The position numbers and the translations under genes are program-made. Below, in pieces: positions 16,379-24,825 of a stretch of DNA of 64,000 nt. Within the stretch, counting starts at the first letter, position 1; each line of letters opens with the position of its first letter. This DNA is from Bifidobacterium gallicum DSM 20093 = LMG 11596 (GTDB taxonomy: Bacteria; Actinomycetota; Actinomycetes; Actinomycetales; Bifidobacteriaceae), in NCBI RefSeq assembly GCF_000741205.1, contig NZ_JGYW01000004.1:186001-250000 (forward strand), read 5' to 3'. The notes under the pieces were generated by a model. The model did not search any database, had not been told where the DNA came from, and saw only the letters and a list, made by a program, of their open reading frames with translations.

Positions 16379-17950
16379 CGTCCTCCCGCCCGTGAACGGG
16401 CGGGATTCCAGCTTCTAGGTTGGGGTTTTGCGTGTTCGTGCGGATGCGCTCTTGCCGCGATTTGCGGGTCGGGTGTCTTGTTCCGTTATGACACGCTGGG
16501 CGTCGTCCACGCCCAACAAATGTTCGTATCCTCGTTGGAGGATGTTGATTGCGGCGTTCACGTCCGCGTTCATGCTCATGCCGCATTGTTCGCATTGGAA
16601 GTCCGCTTGGCTCTTGCGGTTTTCCTTCGCGCAATAGTGGCATTCGCTGCATGTTTGGGACGTGTACGCGGGATTAATGAGCACGAGCCTGTTGGTCATG
16701 CTCAACTGGGTCTTGTATTCGAGTTTCTGGCTGATGCCGCCCAAGGATGCGGCTCTCATGCTGCGGTTCAAGCCGCGTTTCGCGGCCTGCCCGTTGGGTA
16801 GGTAACGCTTGGGATTGTTCGGGTCTTCCTTCTTCTTTGCCTTCTTGGTCATGTCGGACAGCTGCAAGTTCTCCATGCTGATGATGTCGTAGTCACGCAC
16901 CAGCCGGGTTGTGGTTTTCTGCTGCCAGTCGTTGATGATGTTGTGCGCCTTGCGGTGCAGGATACCGATTTCCTTCTGGACGCGCTTGTACGTCTTGGAT
17001 GGGTTCTTGCGGTATTCCTTCATGGTCTTGCCGCTCATGTTGACGCGACGCGCCTGCGACTTCTGTAGGCTTCGGATACGCTTGTCAATCTTTTTCAGCC
17101 TCTTGTGCGGCAAGTCTTGGAAAGTGCCGTCACTCAACGCGAGCGTGTGCTTCACGCCGCGGTCGATGCCGACCATGGCGCCCGTAACCCTGCGCTCGAC
17201 CGGCAACGGTTCGTTGATGAACACGAGCGTGCGGTCATCCCAATGCACGCCGACACTCGTGTAGGCGCGTATCCTCTGGCTGACGCGCACTCGGATGTGC
17301 AGCTCCCAACGGCACGGCTGCCCGTCCAGCTTGTACTTGCCGGGGTTCTGTCCTGTTATCACGACTTCGCCGTGATGCTTGTTCAACTGGCGGTAGCGTG
17401 CGTTCGCACCGTTGTTGTACCAGCAGACGAACATCCTTTTGCCGTGCTTCTCTTTGAAACGCGGCATACTGCCCGGATTCTGCCCCTTTTTCTTCAACGT
17501 CTTGCGCCGTTTGTTCGCCGCCCACCAGTCTGTGTTCTCGATACGGTTAGGCGACTGCAACACCATGGCGGGAACAGCGGCAAGCCATGAGCATTCCTCA
17601 CGGACCTGCCTGTCCGTGCGCATGTCCGTATCGCGTCCCACCGGCACCAGACCTTCCTTTTCCCTGTCCCATTTCTGCCTGCGGGAACGCAACTGGTTGT
17701 ACCGGCAACGCCAAGCGTCACACAACCAGTCCATCACCACATCGGGGTTCTCGGAATAGAAGGGGGCGTATCCGCCGTCGTCAATCTTGCACATGCCAAG
17801 ATACGGGGCCGCACCCCGCAACCGCACGCGCTCAATGACGACTTTTTGAGACATGACTACAGTATATCACTATGCGTATAATGAGAGTAGGTAAAGCAAA
17901 GAATAATGGCGCTTCCTCCCCGCCGTGAACAGCGGGGCTTCCGCGGCTAA
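16375..17950 (-). mobile_element. IS200/IS605-type element carrying only TnpB
   Basis: Both ends carry short palindromes with the same loop core. The right end at 16385-16404 is CCCGCCC-GTGAAC-GGGCGGG, and the left end at 17918-17937 is CCCCGC-CGTGAACA-GCGGGG. The right end finishes with GTCAA on the minus strand (TTGAC at 16375-16379), like the right cleavage motif of this family. No TnpA (Y1 transposase) is present, so movement would need a TnpA supplied elsewhere. The exact left boundary (about 17940-17950) is not certain. Confidence 0.75.
16415..17854 (-). CDS. tnpB: TnpB, RNA-guided RuvC nuclease of an IS605-type element
   Basis: A 479-residue OrfB/TnpB protein. All three RuvC acidic residues are visible: D231 in GAMVGIDRGVKH, E328 in DIISMENLQLSDM, and D431 in MNADVNAAINIL. 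The zinc ribbon is C402/C405 (TCSEC) and C421/C424 (CEQC). TnpB is known to use a guide RNA made from the element's right end plus flanking DNA to cut target sites. The intact active site suggests a functional nuclease. TATACT six bases before the ATG would allow a leaderless message. The guide here would be read from the galK 3' end (inference). Confidence 0.9.
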   Translation of the reverse strand: MSQKVVIERVRLRGAAPYLGMCKIDDGGYAPFYSENPDVVMDWLCDAWRCRYNQLRSRRQKWDREKEGLVPVGRDTDMRTDRQVREECSWLAAVPAMVLQSPNRIENTDWWAANKRRKTLKKKGQNPGSMPRFKEKHGKRMFVCWYNNGANARYRQLNKHHGEVVITGQNPGKYKLDGQPCRWELHIRVRVSQRIRAYTSVGVHWDDRTLVFINEPLPVERRVTGAMVGIDRGVKHTLALSDGTFQDLPHKRLKKIDKRIRSLQKSQARRVNMSGKTMKEYRKNPSKTYKRVQKEIGILHRKAHNIINDWQQKTTTRLVRDYDIISMENLQLSDMTKKAKKKEDPNNPKRYLPNGQAAKRGLNRSMRAASLGGISQKLEYKTQLSMTNRLVLINPAYTSQTCSECHYCAKENRKSQADFQCEQCGMSMNADVNAAINILQRGYEHLLGVDDAQRVITEQDTRPANRGKSASARTRKTPT

Positions 17951-18037
17951 TTTTGGTGACATGAAGCAGCCTCGCAGGGAGCGGTCCACACGACGTGCCA
18001 GAAGCCCGATGTCGCAACACTGTGGGTGAATCAAGAT

Positions 18038-19195
18038 ATGAGCGCTACGATCATCGAATCCGATTTGGCATTGATTGAACAGCGAATTGGCGAGCTGGTC
18101 CGTTCGCATATGGACGTGCAACTGAACTCCTATGCGAACGACACCAACCCAACAGCCTGCGCCAATGTCATCGCGTCATCACTGGAACCGATGCTCAACG
18201 CCGTCGCCAGGCAAGCCGTAATTTCCAGCGAGGGCGGCAAACGCCTGCGCGCACTGCTGCTGCTCGAAACCTACCGTGTCATGGAACCGACACAGCCCAC
18301 CCCCGCAAGCGACCAAACGCCTACCAACCAAGCACGCATCAAGCAATCCGTCCTTGATCTGGCCTGCGCCATCGAACTATTCCAAACCGCCGCGCTCGTA
18401 CACGACGACATCATTGACGACGCCGACTTGCGCCGCGGCAAACCTGCAGCACACCGCGCATTGGCCAATGCGGGCGGCACACTGTCCACAGGCATCGGCC
18501 TGGGCATCATGCTCGGCGACCTGCTGGCCACCGCATGTTCGGTCGTAGCCAGCGAAGCATCGCATGCGCTACCCGACCCCAATGCTATTGAACGCGCGTT
18601 CATGCGCATGCAACAGGAAGTGGAAATCGGCCAGGTGCTCGACTTGGCGATTGAACGCATGAGCCTCGATGACGCCCAGGCGCTCGCCGACGCCTCATTG
18701 AACGTGTTCCGCTGGAAAACGGCCAGTTATACCACGATTACGCCGCTGCTGCTGGCCATGTTGGCCGCAGGCATGCCCGAAGATGAAGCGTTGCGCCATG
18801 CAATCGATATCGGCTTGCCGCTTGGTATCGCTTTCCAAATCGCTGATGACCTGATCGATGTCACGGGCTCCACGAGCAACACGGGCAAACCCATTGGCGG
18901 CGACATTCGCGAAGGCAAACGCACCGTGTTGCTGGCCGATGCGCTCGACCTGGCAGGCACTCCCGAACGCGAACAATTGACCCAATACTTTGAAGCCGCG
19001 CAGCGCGATGCTGATGACGTCAACGACATCATTGGCATGTTCCATGCCACAGGAGCCATCACCGCCAGCGAGCGCCGCATCAACGAACTGTGGGCCCAAT
19101 GCCAGCAGGCCATCACCGCGTTGGCTTTGGATACGCCCGTGCAGCGCCGCCTTATGGACATGTGCGCACGGTTCATCCCGCAGCATTTGCGCTGA
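18038..19195 (+). CDS. Polyprenyl (isoprenoid) diphosphate synthase
   Basis: It condenses isopentenyl diphosphate units into prenyl diphosphates for lipid carriers or quinones. The first Asp-rich motif is LVHDDIIDDADLRRGKPAAH, and the second is FQIADDLIDVTG followed by KPIGGDIREGKRT. SEGGKRLRALL near residue 70 is the substrate-binding lysine/arginine region. About 385 residues. ATG 18038 is chosen; GTG 18026 also fits. Chain length cannot be read with confidence. The insertion element ends just upstream, so the native promoter may have been displaced. Confidence 0.88.
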   Translation: MSATIIESDLALIEQRIGELVRSHMDVQLNSYANDTNPTACANVIASSLEPMLNAVARQAVISSEGGKRLRALLLLETYRVMEPTQPTPASDQTPTNQARIKQSVLDLACAIELFQTAALVHDDIIDDADLRRGKPAAHRALANAGGTLSTGIGLGIMLGDLLATACSVVASEASHALPDPNAIERAFMRMQQEVEIGQVLDLAIERMSLDDAQALADASLNVFRWKTASYTTITPLLLAMLAAGMPEDEALRHAIDIGLPLGIAFQIADDLIDVTGSTSNTGKPIGGDIREGKRTVLLADALDLAGTPEREQLTQYFEAAQRDADDVNDIIGMFHATGAITASERRINELWAQCQQAITALALDTPVQRRLMDMCARFIPQHLR

Positions 19196-19336
19196 GCGCA
19201 TCAGCAGCGTACCGGCAGTAGGGACTTGTCGACCGGTCGCCCACCACCGGCCGCTTGACTGCCCTAGGCGTAAGCGCCCATGTACAATGAGCACGAGACT
19301 ACCCACCCTTGCCATGGAAGGGACTTCCACTCGATC

Positions 19337-21541
19337 ATGACCGAATCGCCGAACGTTCAGGAAGGCACCGTCATCGACGGTCGGTACCGTATCATCACCA
19401 AAATCGCCGAAGGCGGCATGGCCAGCGTGTTCAAGGCCACAGACGAGCGTCTTGGACGTACCGTGGCCATCAAGGTCATGCATATGCAGCTGGCCAAAGG
19501 TCCAAAACGCGCGCAGTTCGTGGAACGTTTCCGCCGTGAGGCCACGAGCGCCGCGGCCATTGCGAACGCGCATATTGTGCAGGTGTATGATTCGGGCGAG
19601 TTCAACGATTTGGACTTCCTGGTCATGGAGTATGTGCAGGGCGTGAATTTGCGTCAAGACATGCAACTGCATGGCACCTATTCGGTACGCGACACCTTGC
19701 GTATTGTGGGTGAGACGTTGGATGGTTTGGCCGCCGCACACCGGGCCGGCGTGGTCCACCGCGATATCAAGCCTGAGAACATCATGCTCAACCAGCGCGG
19801 CCGTGTGCAGATCACCGATTTTGGTCTGGCCAAAGCCGTCTCCCAGGCCACGCTGTCGACGACCGGCATGCTGCTTGGTACGGCCGCCTACTTGGCGCCC
19901 GAAATGATTGCTGAAAACCAGGCCACTGCGCAGGGTGACTGCTATTCGGTGGGCATCATGGCTTGGGAAATGTTGACCGGTGAAGTGCCGTTCAAATCCG
20001 ACAATCCCGTCACGCTCGTGTTCAAGCATGTCAACAACGATGTGCCGCCCGTCGCTTCCGTGTGTGCGGGTATCGCGCCTGAAGTGTCGCAGTTCATCTC
20101 GTATTTGACAGCGCGCAAGGTCGAGGACCGTCCCGTGGACGCGGCGGCCGCGCTGCAGCGGTTGCGTGCGTTGATGGGCGAATTGACGTCCCAGCAACTC
20201 TCTTACCGTTACGATCCCACGCGCGCCCACACGATGCCGCTCGTGGGTCTCGACGGTTTGGCTTCGGGCCGTTTTGTGCATGCTGACGTGCTTCAGCACT
20301 CCACTTCCGAGGCCTCGGATGGTACGGCGGCCATGTCCGCGACATCGCACGCAACTGCGGCCGCGCCCGATCCGTCACCTGCCGAGCCTGAGGACCCGAC
20401 AAAGGCGATGCCTATTGCCGCAGCGCCTGACGCCGTGGCCGCTGAACAACCCCTTCCCGCTACCACGGCTATGCCCCAACAGCATGGTGGCGAAGAGCCA
20501 ACGGTGTCATTGCCAATGCCGCCACACGGAAATACCAATACCGCAAACAACGAACCCAAGCCGCGCAAACGCAAGGGTGGCCTGATTGCGCTCATCATTG
20601 TGCTCGTCGTGCTGCTCGTGTGCGGATCGGCGGGTGGCGTGGCCTACTATGTGTGGCTCGGACCCGGCAGTTACCGCACGTTGCCACAGCCGGAAGGGCT
20701 CAAATGCCCTACGGACGGCCCTTGCACGATTACAGGCGTGAGCTGGAAGGATTACCAGCAACAGCTGAAAGCGGTCGGCATTGCATGGACAGCCAGTGAA
20801 GAATTCAGCGACACGGTCGCCCAAGGCGACATCATCGCCACCGTGCCGGCCGACGTGGATGGCCATATAGCCAAGAAAGACGGCAAAGTCAAAGTCGTCG
20901 TGTCCAAAGGCGTGCGACAGGCCACTGTTCCCGCCGACATCATGGACGCGAACAGTGAGGCCGGCAAGCACCCGGTCGACGCACTCAAACAAGCGGGATT
21001 CACGAATGTGCAGGAGGACGAAGCCCAGTATTCGATGGACGTGCCTGAAGGAGCTGTCATCAGCATCGACCCCAAGCCTGATGAAACGGTGCCGCACAGC
21101 ACGCCGGTGACCATCACACTGTCCAAAGGCCGCATGCCTGTGACGATGCCGAGCGTGGTGGGCAAACCGATCGACCAGGCGCGTGAAGCGCTGGCCGCCG
21201 TCAAACTCAATGTGACCGTCAACGAGGAGTTTTCCGACACGGTGGAAGCCGGCCAGGTCATGACACAATCAGTGGCGGCGGACACGCAGTTGCATTGGGG
21301 TGACAACGTGTCGATCAGCGTGTCCAAAGGCCCGCAAATGGTGACGATTCCCAATGTGGTGGGTGACAACAAGGATGACGCCACGAAGAAGCTCGAAGAA
21401 CTCGGGTTGCAAGTCAAGATCACAGCGCCGTTGGGCGACTTGCTGCACACGGTGCGGTTCCAAAATCCTGGCGCCGGTGAACAAGTAAGGCTGCACGACG
21501 AAAACGGCAATCCGACCGTTGTCACACTGACCGTGATCTGA
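19337..21541 (+). CDS. Serine/threonine protein kinase with PASTA domains (PknB-like)
   Basis: A membrane kinase sensing cell wall fragments. The cytoplasmic kinase domain spans ~10-275: GRYRIITKIAEGGMASVF loop, VAIKVM lysine, HRDIKPEN (~141), ITDFGLAK and YLAPEMIAEN. A low-complexity juxtamembrane linker covers ~300-410. One membrane helix (LIALIIVLVVLLVCG) lies near 415-440. About four PASTA repeats follow, with typical ends such as VVVSKG, ITLSKG and ISVSKG. ATG 19337 is preferred over 19280, because TACAAT at 19282-19287 could be the -10 element. It should affect growth and division (family knowledge). Confidence 0.92.
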   Translation: MTESPNVQEGTVIDGRYRIITKIAEGGMASVFKATDERLGRTVAIKVMHMQLAKGPKRAQFVERFRREATSAAAIANAHIVQVYDSGEFNDLDFLVMEYVQGVNLRQDMQLHGTYSVRDTLRIVGETLDGLAAAHRAGVVHRDIKPENIMLNQRGRVQITDFGLAKAVSQATLSTTGMLLGTAAYLAPEMIAENQATAQGDCYSVGIMAWEMLTGEVPFKSDNPVTLVFKHVNNDVPPVASVCAGIAPEVSQFISYLTARKVEDRPVDAAAALQRLRALMGELTSQQLSYRYDPTRAHTMPLVGLDGLASGRFVHADVLQHSTSEASDGTAAMSATSHATAAAPDPSPAEPEDPTKAMPIAAAPDAVAAEQPLPATTAMPQQHGGEEPTVSLPMPPHGNTNTANNEPKPRKRKGGLIALIIVLVVLLVCGSAGGVAYYVWLGPGSYRTLPQPEGLKCPTDGPCTITGVSWKDYQQQLKAVGIAWTASEEFSDTVAQGDIIATVPADVDGHIAKKDGKVKVVVSKGVRQATVPADIMDANSEAGKHPVDALKQAGFTNVQEDEAQYSMDVPEGAVISIDPKPDETVPHSTPVTITLSKGRMPVTMPSVVGKPIDQAREALAAVKLNVTVNEEFSDTVEAGQVMTQSVAADTQLHWGDNVSISVSKGPQMVTIPNVVGDNKDDATKKLEELGLQVKITAPLGDLLHTVRFQNPGAGEQVRLHDENGNPTVVTLTVI

Positions 21542-21563
21542 TTGCTCGGCAGACGCCAAACAG

Positions 21564-21616
21564 ATTGCCGCCCGACTTCCCTATCCGTGTAGAGCGGACA
21601 GAAGCCGGGCGGCAAT
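21564..21616. terminator. Bidirectional terminator between the PASTA kinase and plsC
   Basis: Sixteen-base arms with one mismatch (ATTGCCGCCCGACTTC against GAAGCCGGGCGGCAAT) between convergent genes. Confidence 0.7.
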
Positions 21617-21709
21617 GTCGTTATGGCAGTTGGCAATCCTCAAACTGCTGGACGCGAGGCAACCCGCGCAGCCTCTGCAGGCGAGGACGCGTCTGAAGAT
21701 GTGGAACGG

Positions 21710-22426
21710 TTAAGCAGCCTTCTGGTCGTTGACGTCGACGATGGCCTGCTCTTGCTTCATCTGTTCCTTGACGACCTGCGCATATTCGGGCACGTATTCC
21801 TGGCCCGAAAGCTGCTGGATTGCTTTGACGACGCGGTCGGTCAGCTCACGCAGCATCTCACGCGTCACCTGGTCGGACGGCACGACCTTGACTTCGATAG
21901 GTTTGCCGTATATCACTTTTGTACGGCCCTTGCCGGGGATCACAGTGCCGGGCTGTTGCAGTTCACGCGTGCCAATCAACGCTGCCGGAATGATCGGGGC
22001 ACCCGTTTCCAAAGCCAGACGGGCCACACCAGTGTGTCCCTTGTACAAGCGACCGTCCGGACTGCGAGTGCCTTCCACATGGATGCCGAACAGGTGACCT
22101 TCGTCAAGAATCTCACGCGCATGTTCGAGCGCACCCAACGATTTTGAACCGCCCGAACGGTCCACGGGGAACACGCCGGCATTCGTGAAAAACCACTTCT
22201 TCAGCGCGCCCTTGACGCCTTTGCCTTCAAAATATTCGGCCTTGCCCATGAAATGGATCATGCGCGGGCAGGTCAACGGCAGCAGACCGTCGTCAATCAC
22301 GGCCAAATGGTTCGCGGCGATAATGGCGCCACCCTTGCGCGGGATGTTTTGCAAACCTTCGACCTCGGGCTGGAATCGACGTCGAGCAAGCGGTCCCAAC
22401 GTTTTCACAAAAAACCAATACAACAT
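21710..22426 (-). CDS. plsC: 1-acyl-sn-glycerol-3-phosphate acyltransferase (PlsC family)
   Basis: It adds the second acyl chain in phosphatidic acid synthesis at the inner membrane. Acyltransferase motifs: NHLAVIDD (NHX4D, ~33), GVFPVDRSGG and EGTRSPDGRLYKG, then APIIPAALIG. The ATG at 22426 has GGGAGG nine bases upstream, so the longer 5' frame to 22474 is unlikely to be used. It is divergent from the membrane-protein gene at 22477 with only 50 bases between, so promoters overlap. Confidence 0.88.
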   Translation of the reverse strand: MLYWFFVKTLGPLARRRFQPEVEGLQNIPRKGGAIIAANHLAVIDDGLLPLTCPRMIHFMGKAEYFEGKGVKGALKKWFFTNAGVFPVDRSGGSKSLGALEHAREILDEGHLFGIHVEGTRSPDGRLYKGHTGVARLALETGAPIIPAALIGTRELQQPGTVIPGKGRTKVIYGKPIEVKVVPSDQVTREMLRELTDRVVKAIQQLSGQEYVPEYAQVVKEQMKQEQAIVDVNDQKAA

Positions 22427-22476
22427 GGTGAAAACCTCCCGTAGGTTGACGCACCGCCTGATTACAGTGGTCAAGT

Positions 22477-23121
22477 ATGACTGAACTCAACAATAGCAAC
22501 GACGGGGACGAACTCGACGCACGTCGCGACATGCATCCGCGTGACGGGCAGGAGCAGCGGCCGCCACACGCCTCGGGGGGTTCACAGGATGCTGGTGACG
22601 TGCTGGATGATACCGATGCGGCCTGGGCCGCGTTCATGCAGGACCATGCCGACGACTTGTCTGACATCAGCACGTCGCGCACGGCCAAGAAGTTCTCACG
22701 CAAAGCCGACAAGCTTGAGCACTCCGCGCAGGCCTCGCATGCGCAGAAGGAACACAAGCAACGCATGCTGTCGGTAGATGAACTGCCAGACAAGGATTTT
22801 GTTGGCGGTCACACGTCGGGTCCGCGTGATTTCCATGCCTCAAGCTGGCTGGATGTGGACCAGGTGATGGATGACGCGTCACCGTTCGTGCCGCCGAATC
22901 CTGATTTGCATGATGTGCATCGCGGACGCGCGTTGCTATGGACGTTGCTCGTCTTGGGTGTTGCTGCTGTGATCATTGCCGCGTTGTTGCCGAGCTGGTC
23001 GGGTATTATCGGCCTGATTGGCGCGATTTTTGTGTTGCTTGGCGCGGGCGGTTTGGTGGCCATGCATCACGGTCATGATGACACGAAAATAACGTGGGAT
23101 GATGACGGGGCGCGCGTCTGA
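22477..23121 (+). CDS. Hypothetical protein with two C-terminal membrane helices
   Basis: Not recognised as a named family. About 145 charged, mostly hydrophilic residues (rich in Asp, His, Ala) precede two membrane helices, ALLWTLLVLGVAAVIIAALL and IIGLIGAIFVLLGAGGLVAM, and a short acidic tail. The layout resembles small actinobacterial membrane proteins with a cytoplasmic N-terminus. It is followed by a terminator at 23230. Confidence 0.7.
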   Translation: MTELNNSNDGDELDARRDMHPRDGQEQRPPHASGGSQDAGDVLDDTDAAWAAFMQDHADDLSDISTSRTAKKFSRKADKLEHSAQASHAQKEHKQRMLSVDELPDKDFVGGHTSGPRDFHASSWLDVDQVMDDASPFVPPNPDLHDVHRGRALLWTLLVLGVAAVIIAALLPSWSGIIGLIGAIFVLLGAGGLVAMHHGHDDTKITWDDDGARV

Positions 23122-23229
23122 CAGCGCGGCAGCAAAACTGCACAACAGCAAAACAGCCAGATGACCGTGCCGCCGCGGGCTAAACCCCAGGACATACTCA
23201 ACAATCCTCAATAACTCTTGATAACCACG

Positions 23230-23277
23230 AACAGGGCCGTGTCAAGCGAGATTCGATTCGCTGGACACGGCCCTGTT
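23230..23277. terminator. Bidirectional terminator before trpD
   Basis: Twenty-base arms with one mismatch (AACAGGGCCGTGTC facing GACACGGCCCTGTT) between the convergent membrane-protein gene and trpD. Confidence 0.75.
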
Positions 23278-23331
23278 GAGTGTTCGACGGCGCCGCCTAT
23301 TGCTTATGCAGCTTGCGCTGGTGCTTGAGCC

Positions 23332-24447
23332 TTACGCTTCGACTGCAGTTTCGCCCTGATCTTGCGCTTCAGCTGCGGCTTCAGCCTCAGCTTTGGCGTA
23401 GCGCTGCGCCGTTTCAATCCAGGTGTTGAGCAGCGCTTCGGCCTTGCCGCTGTCCACAGCCTGCTCAGCCAACGCATAGGCAGCCTGGAACCGCTCAGCC
23501 AGCGTGCCATTCGCAGGCACCTGGCGGCCATCGGCCACAATGGCCGAAGCTGCGTTGAGCAATGCCGTTGTGCGGAACGGCACATCCTTGCCGGCCAGGA
23601 AGTCACGCACAGCCTGCGCATTGACCTCAGGCATGCCGCCACGCAAATCATCAATCGTGATTGCATCGAGTCCGAGTTCCACTGTCGGATCGAACTCCTG
23701 CTCGCTCACGGTGCCATCACGGAATTCCCATACGGAAATTGGCCCGGTCGGCGCCATTTCATCAAGGCCTTCCGCCGAGGTGTACACCATGCCCGTCTGG
23801 CCGTTGGCCGCGTACACCTGGGCCATGATCGGGCTCAGCGCGCGGTTGGCGCAGCCAATCGCCACATGCTTGGGATGAGCCGGATTCGTCAACGGTCCCA
23901 GCACGTTGAACACGCACGGCACGCCCAACGCCGCGCGCACGGGTCCCACGAACCGCATGGCCGGATGGAACGTCTTGGCGAATGCGAACGTGATGCCCGT
24001 TTCACCGGCGATCTTGGCCACGGATTGCGGCGAGAGGTCCAGCGGCATGCCCAACGCTTCGAGGCAGTCGGCGGCTCCGCACTGCGACGATGATGCACGG
24101 TTGCCATGCTTGACCACTGTCACGCCTGCGGCGGCCGCCACAATGGCTCCCATCGTCGACAGGTTCACCGTGTGCGCACCGTCACCGCCCGTGCCAACAA
24201 TATCGGTGGCTTCCGCCGCTACTGGCAATGGCACGGCATGGCCGACCATGGCTTTGGAGGCTCCGGCGATTTCCTCAGCCGTCAACCCGTTGCTCTGCTG
24301 TGTGGCCAGCACGGCACCGACCATCGTCGGATTGGCGTTGCCTTTCATCAAGTCGTCCACAAACCATTCGGACTCGTCGGCATTGAGATGCTCCCCGTGC
24401 ATCAGCTTCATCAACAACGATTTCCACATGATCTGTGTCATGGTCAT
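23332..24447 (-). CDS. trpD: Anthranilate phosphoribosyltransferase
   Basis: Second step of tryptophan synthesis, joining anthranilate to PRPP. Motifs: VGTGGDGAHTVNLST (PRPP glycine-rich loop), VVKHGNRASSSQCGAADCLE, FAFAKTFHPAMRFVGPVR and NVLGPLTNPAHP. The C-terminal ~25 residues are an Ala/Glu/Gln-rich tail beyond the usual end. It stands alone without other trp genes. A good sigma70-type promoter lies upstream at 24486-24514. AGGAAG precedes the ATG. Confidence 0.93.
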   Translation of the reverse strand: MTMTQIMWKSLLMKLMHGEHLNADESEWFVDDLMKGNANPTMVGAVLATQQSNGLTAEEIAGASKAMVGHAVPLPVAAEATDIVGTGGDGAHTVNLSTMGAIVAAAAGVTVVKHGNRASSSQCGAADCLEALGMPLDLSPQSVAKIAGETGITFAFAKTFHPAMRFVGPVRAALGVPCVFNVLGPLTNPAHPKHVAIGCANRALSPIMAQVYAANGQTGMVYTSAEGLDEMAPTGPISVWEFRDGTVSEQEFDPTVELGLDAITIDDLRGGMPEVNAQAVRDFLAGKDVPFRTTALLNAASAIVADGRQVPANGTLAERFQAAYALAEQAVDSGKAEALLNTWIETAQRYAKAEAEAAAEAQDQGETAVEA

Positions 24448-24485
24448 ACTTCCTTTACATTTCCAATGCCCCCGTTCGAGGTGGC

Positions 24486-24514
24486 ATCATTTTAACGATT
24501 CCATATATTGTCAA
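24486..24514 (-). promoter_or_regulatory. trpD promoter
   Basis: On the minus strand, TTGACA (24509-24514) and AATGAT (24486-24491) are separated by 17 bases. It is the clearest vegetative promoter in the first half of the window. Confidence 0.7.
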
Positions 24515-24623
24515 AAATATTCGTCCGCATCCTAAGATGCTGGACTGCCGCACCCCGTTCCCATGCTGCCCGTCTATTTGACGCACCCGAGGGACCCGAG
24601 ACACCCGTTATGCCTTGCGTATG

Positions 24624-24670
24624 CACAAGCGGCGTACCCATCCCCCTTGGGAACGAATACGCCGCTTGTG
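24624..24670 (-). terminator. Hairpin downstream of secA
   Basis: Perfect 13-base arms CACAAGCGGCGTA/TACGCCGCTTGTG around a loop that can form a small inner stem. It lies about 155 bases beyond the secA stop. The rest of 24530-24825 has GCTCACTGCTCACT-like short repeats (24798-24838) and no gene. Confidence 0.6.
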
Positions 24671-24825
24671 TTGCTTGAGTCGCTCGTGTCGCTTCTGTTG
24701 CGTTGCTGCCCGCTCCCCCATGCGTGCCACGGTGGCTTATTGCCATTACAAGTGACACGCATGGGCAGTGAAATTCCATCACTGCGGACTGCTACTGCTA
24801 CAGCTCACTACTCGCTGCTCACTGC

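Noticed and set aside
18695-20350. 551-residue minus-strand frame
   Set aside because: It spans the ends of two well-supported plus-strand genes (prenyl synthase and kinase); no recognisable domain.
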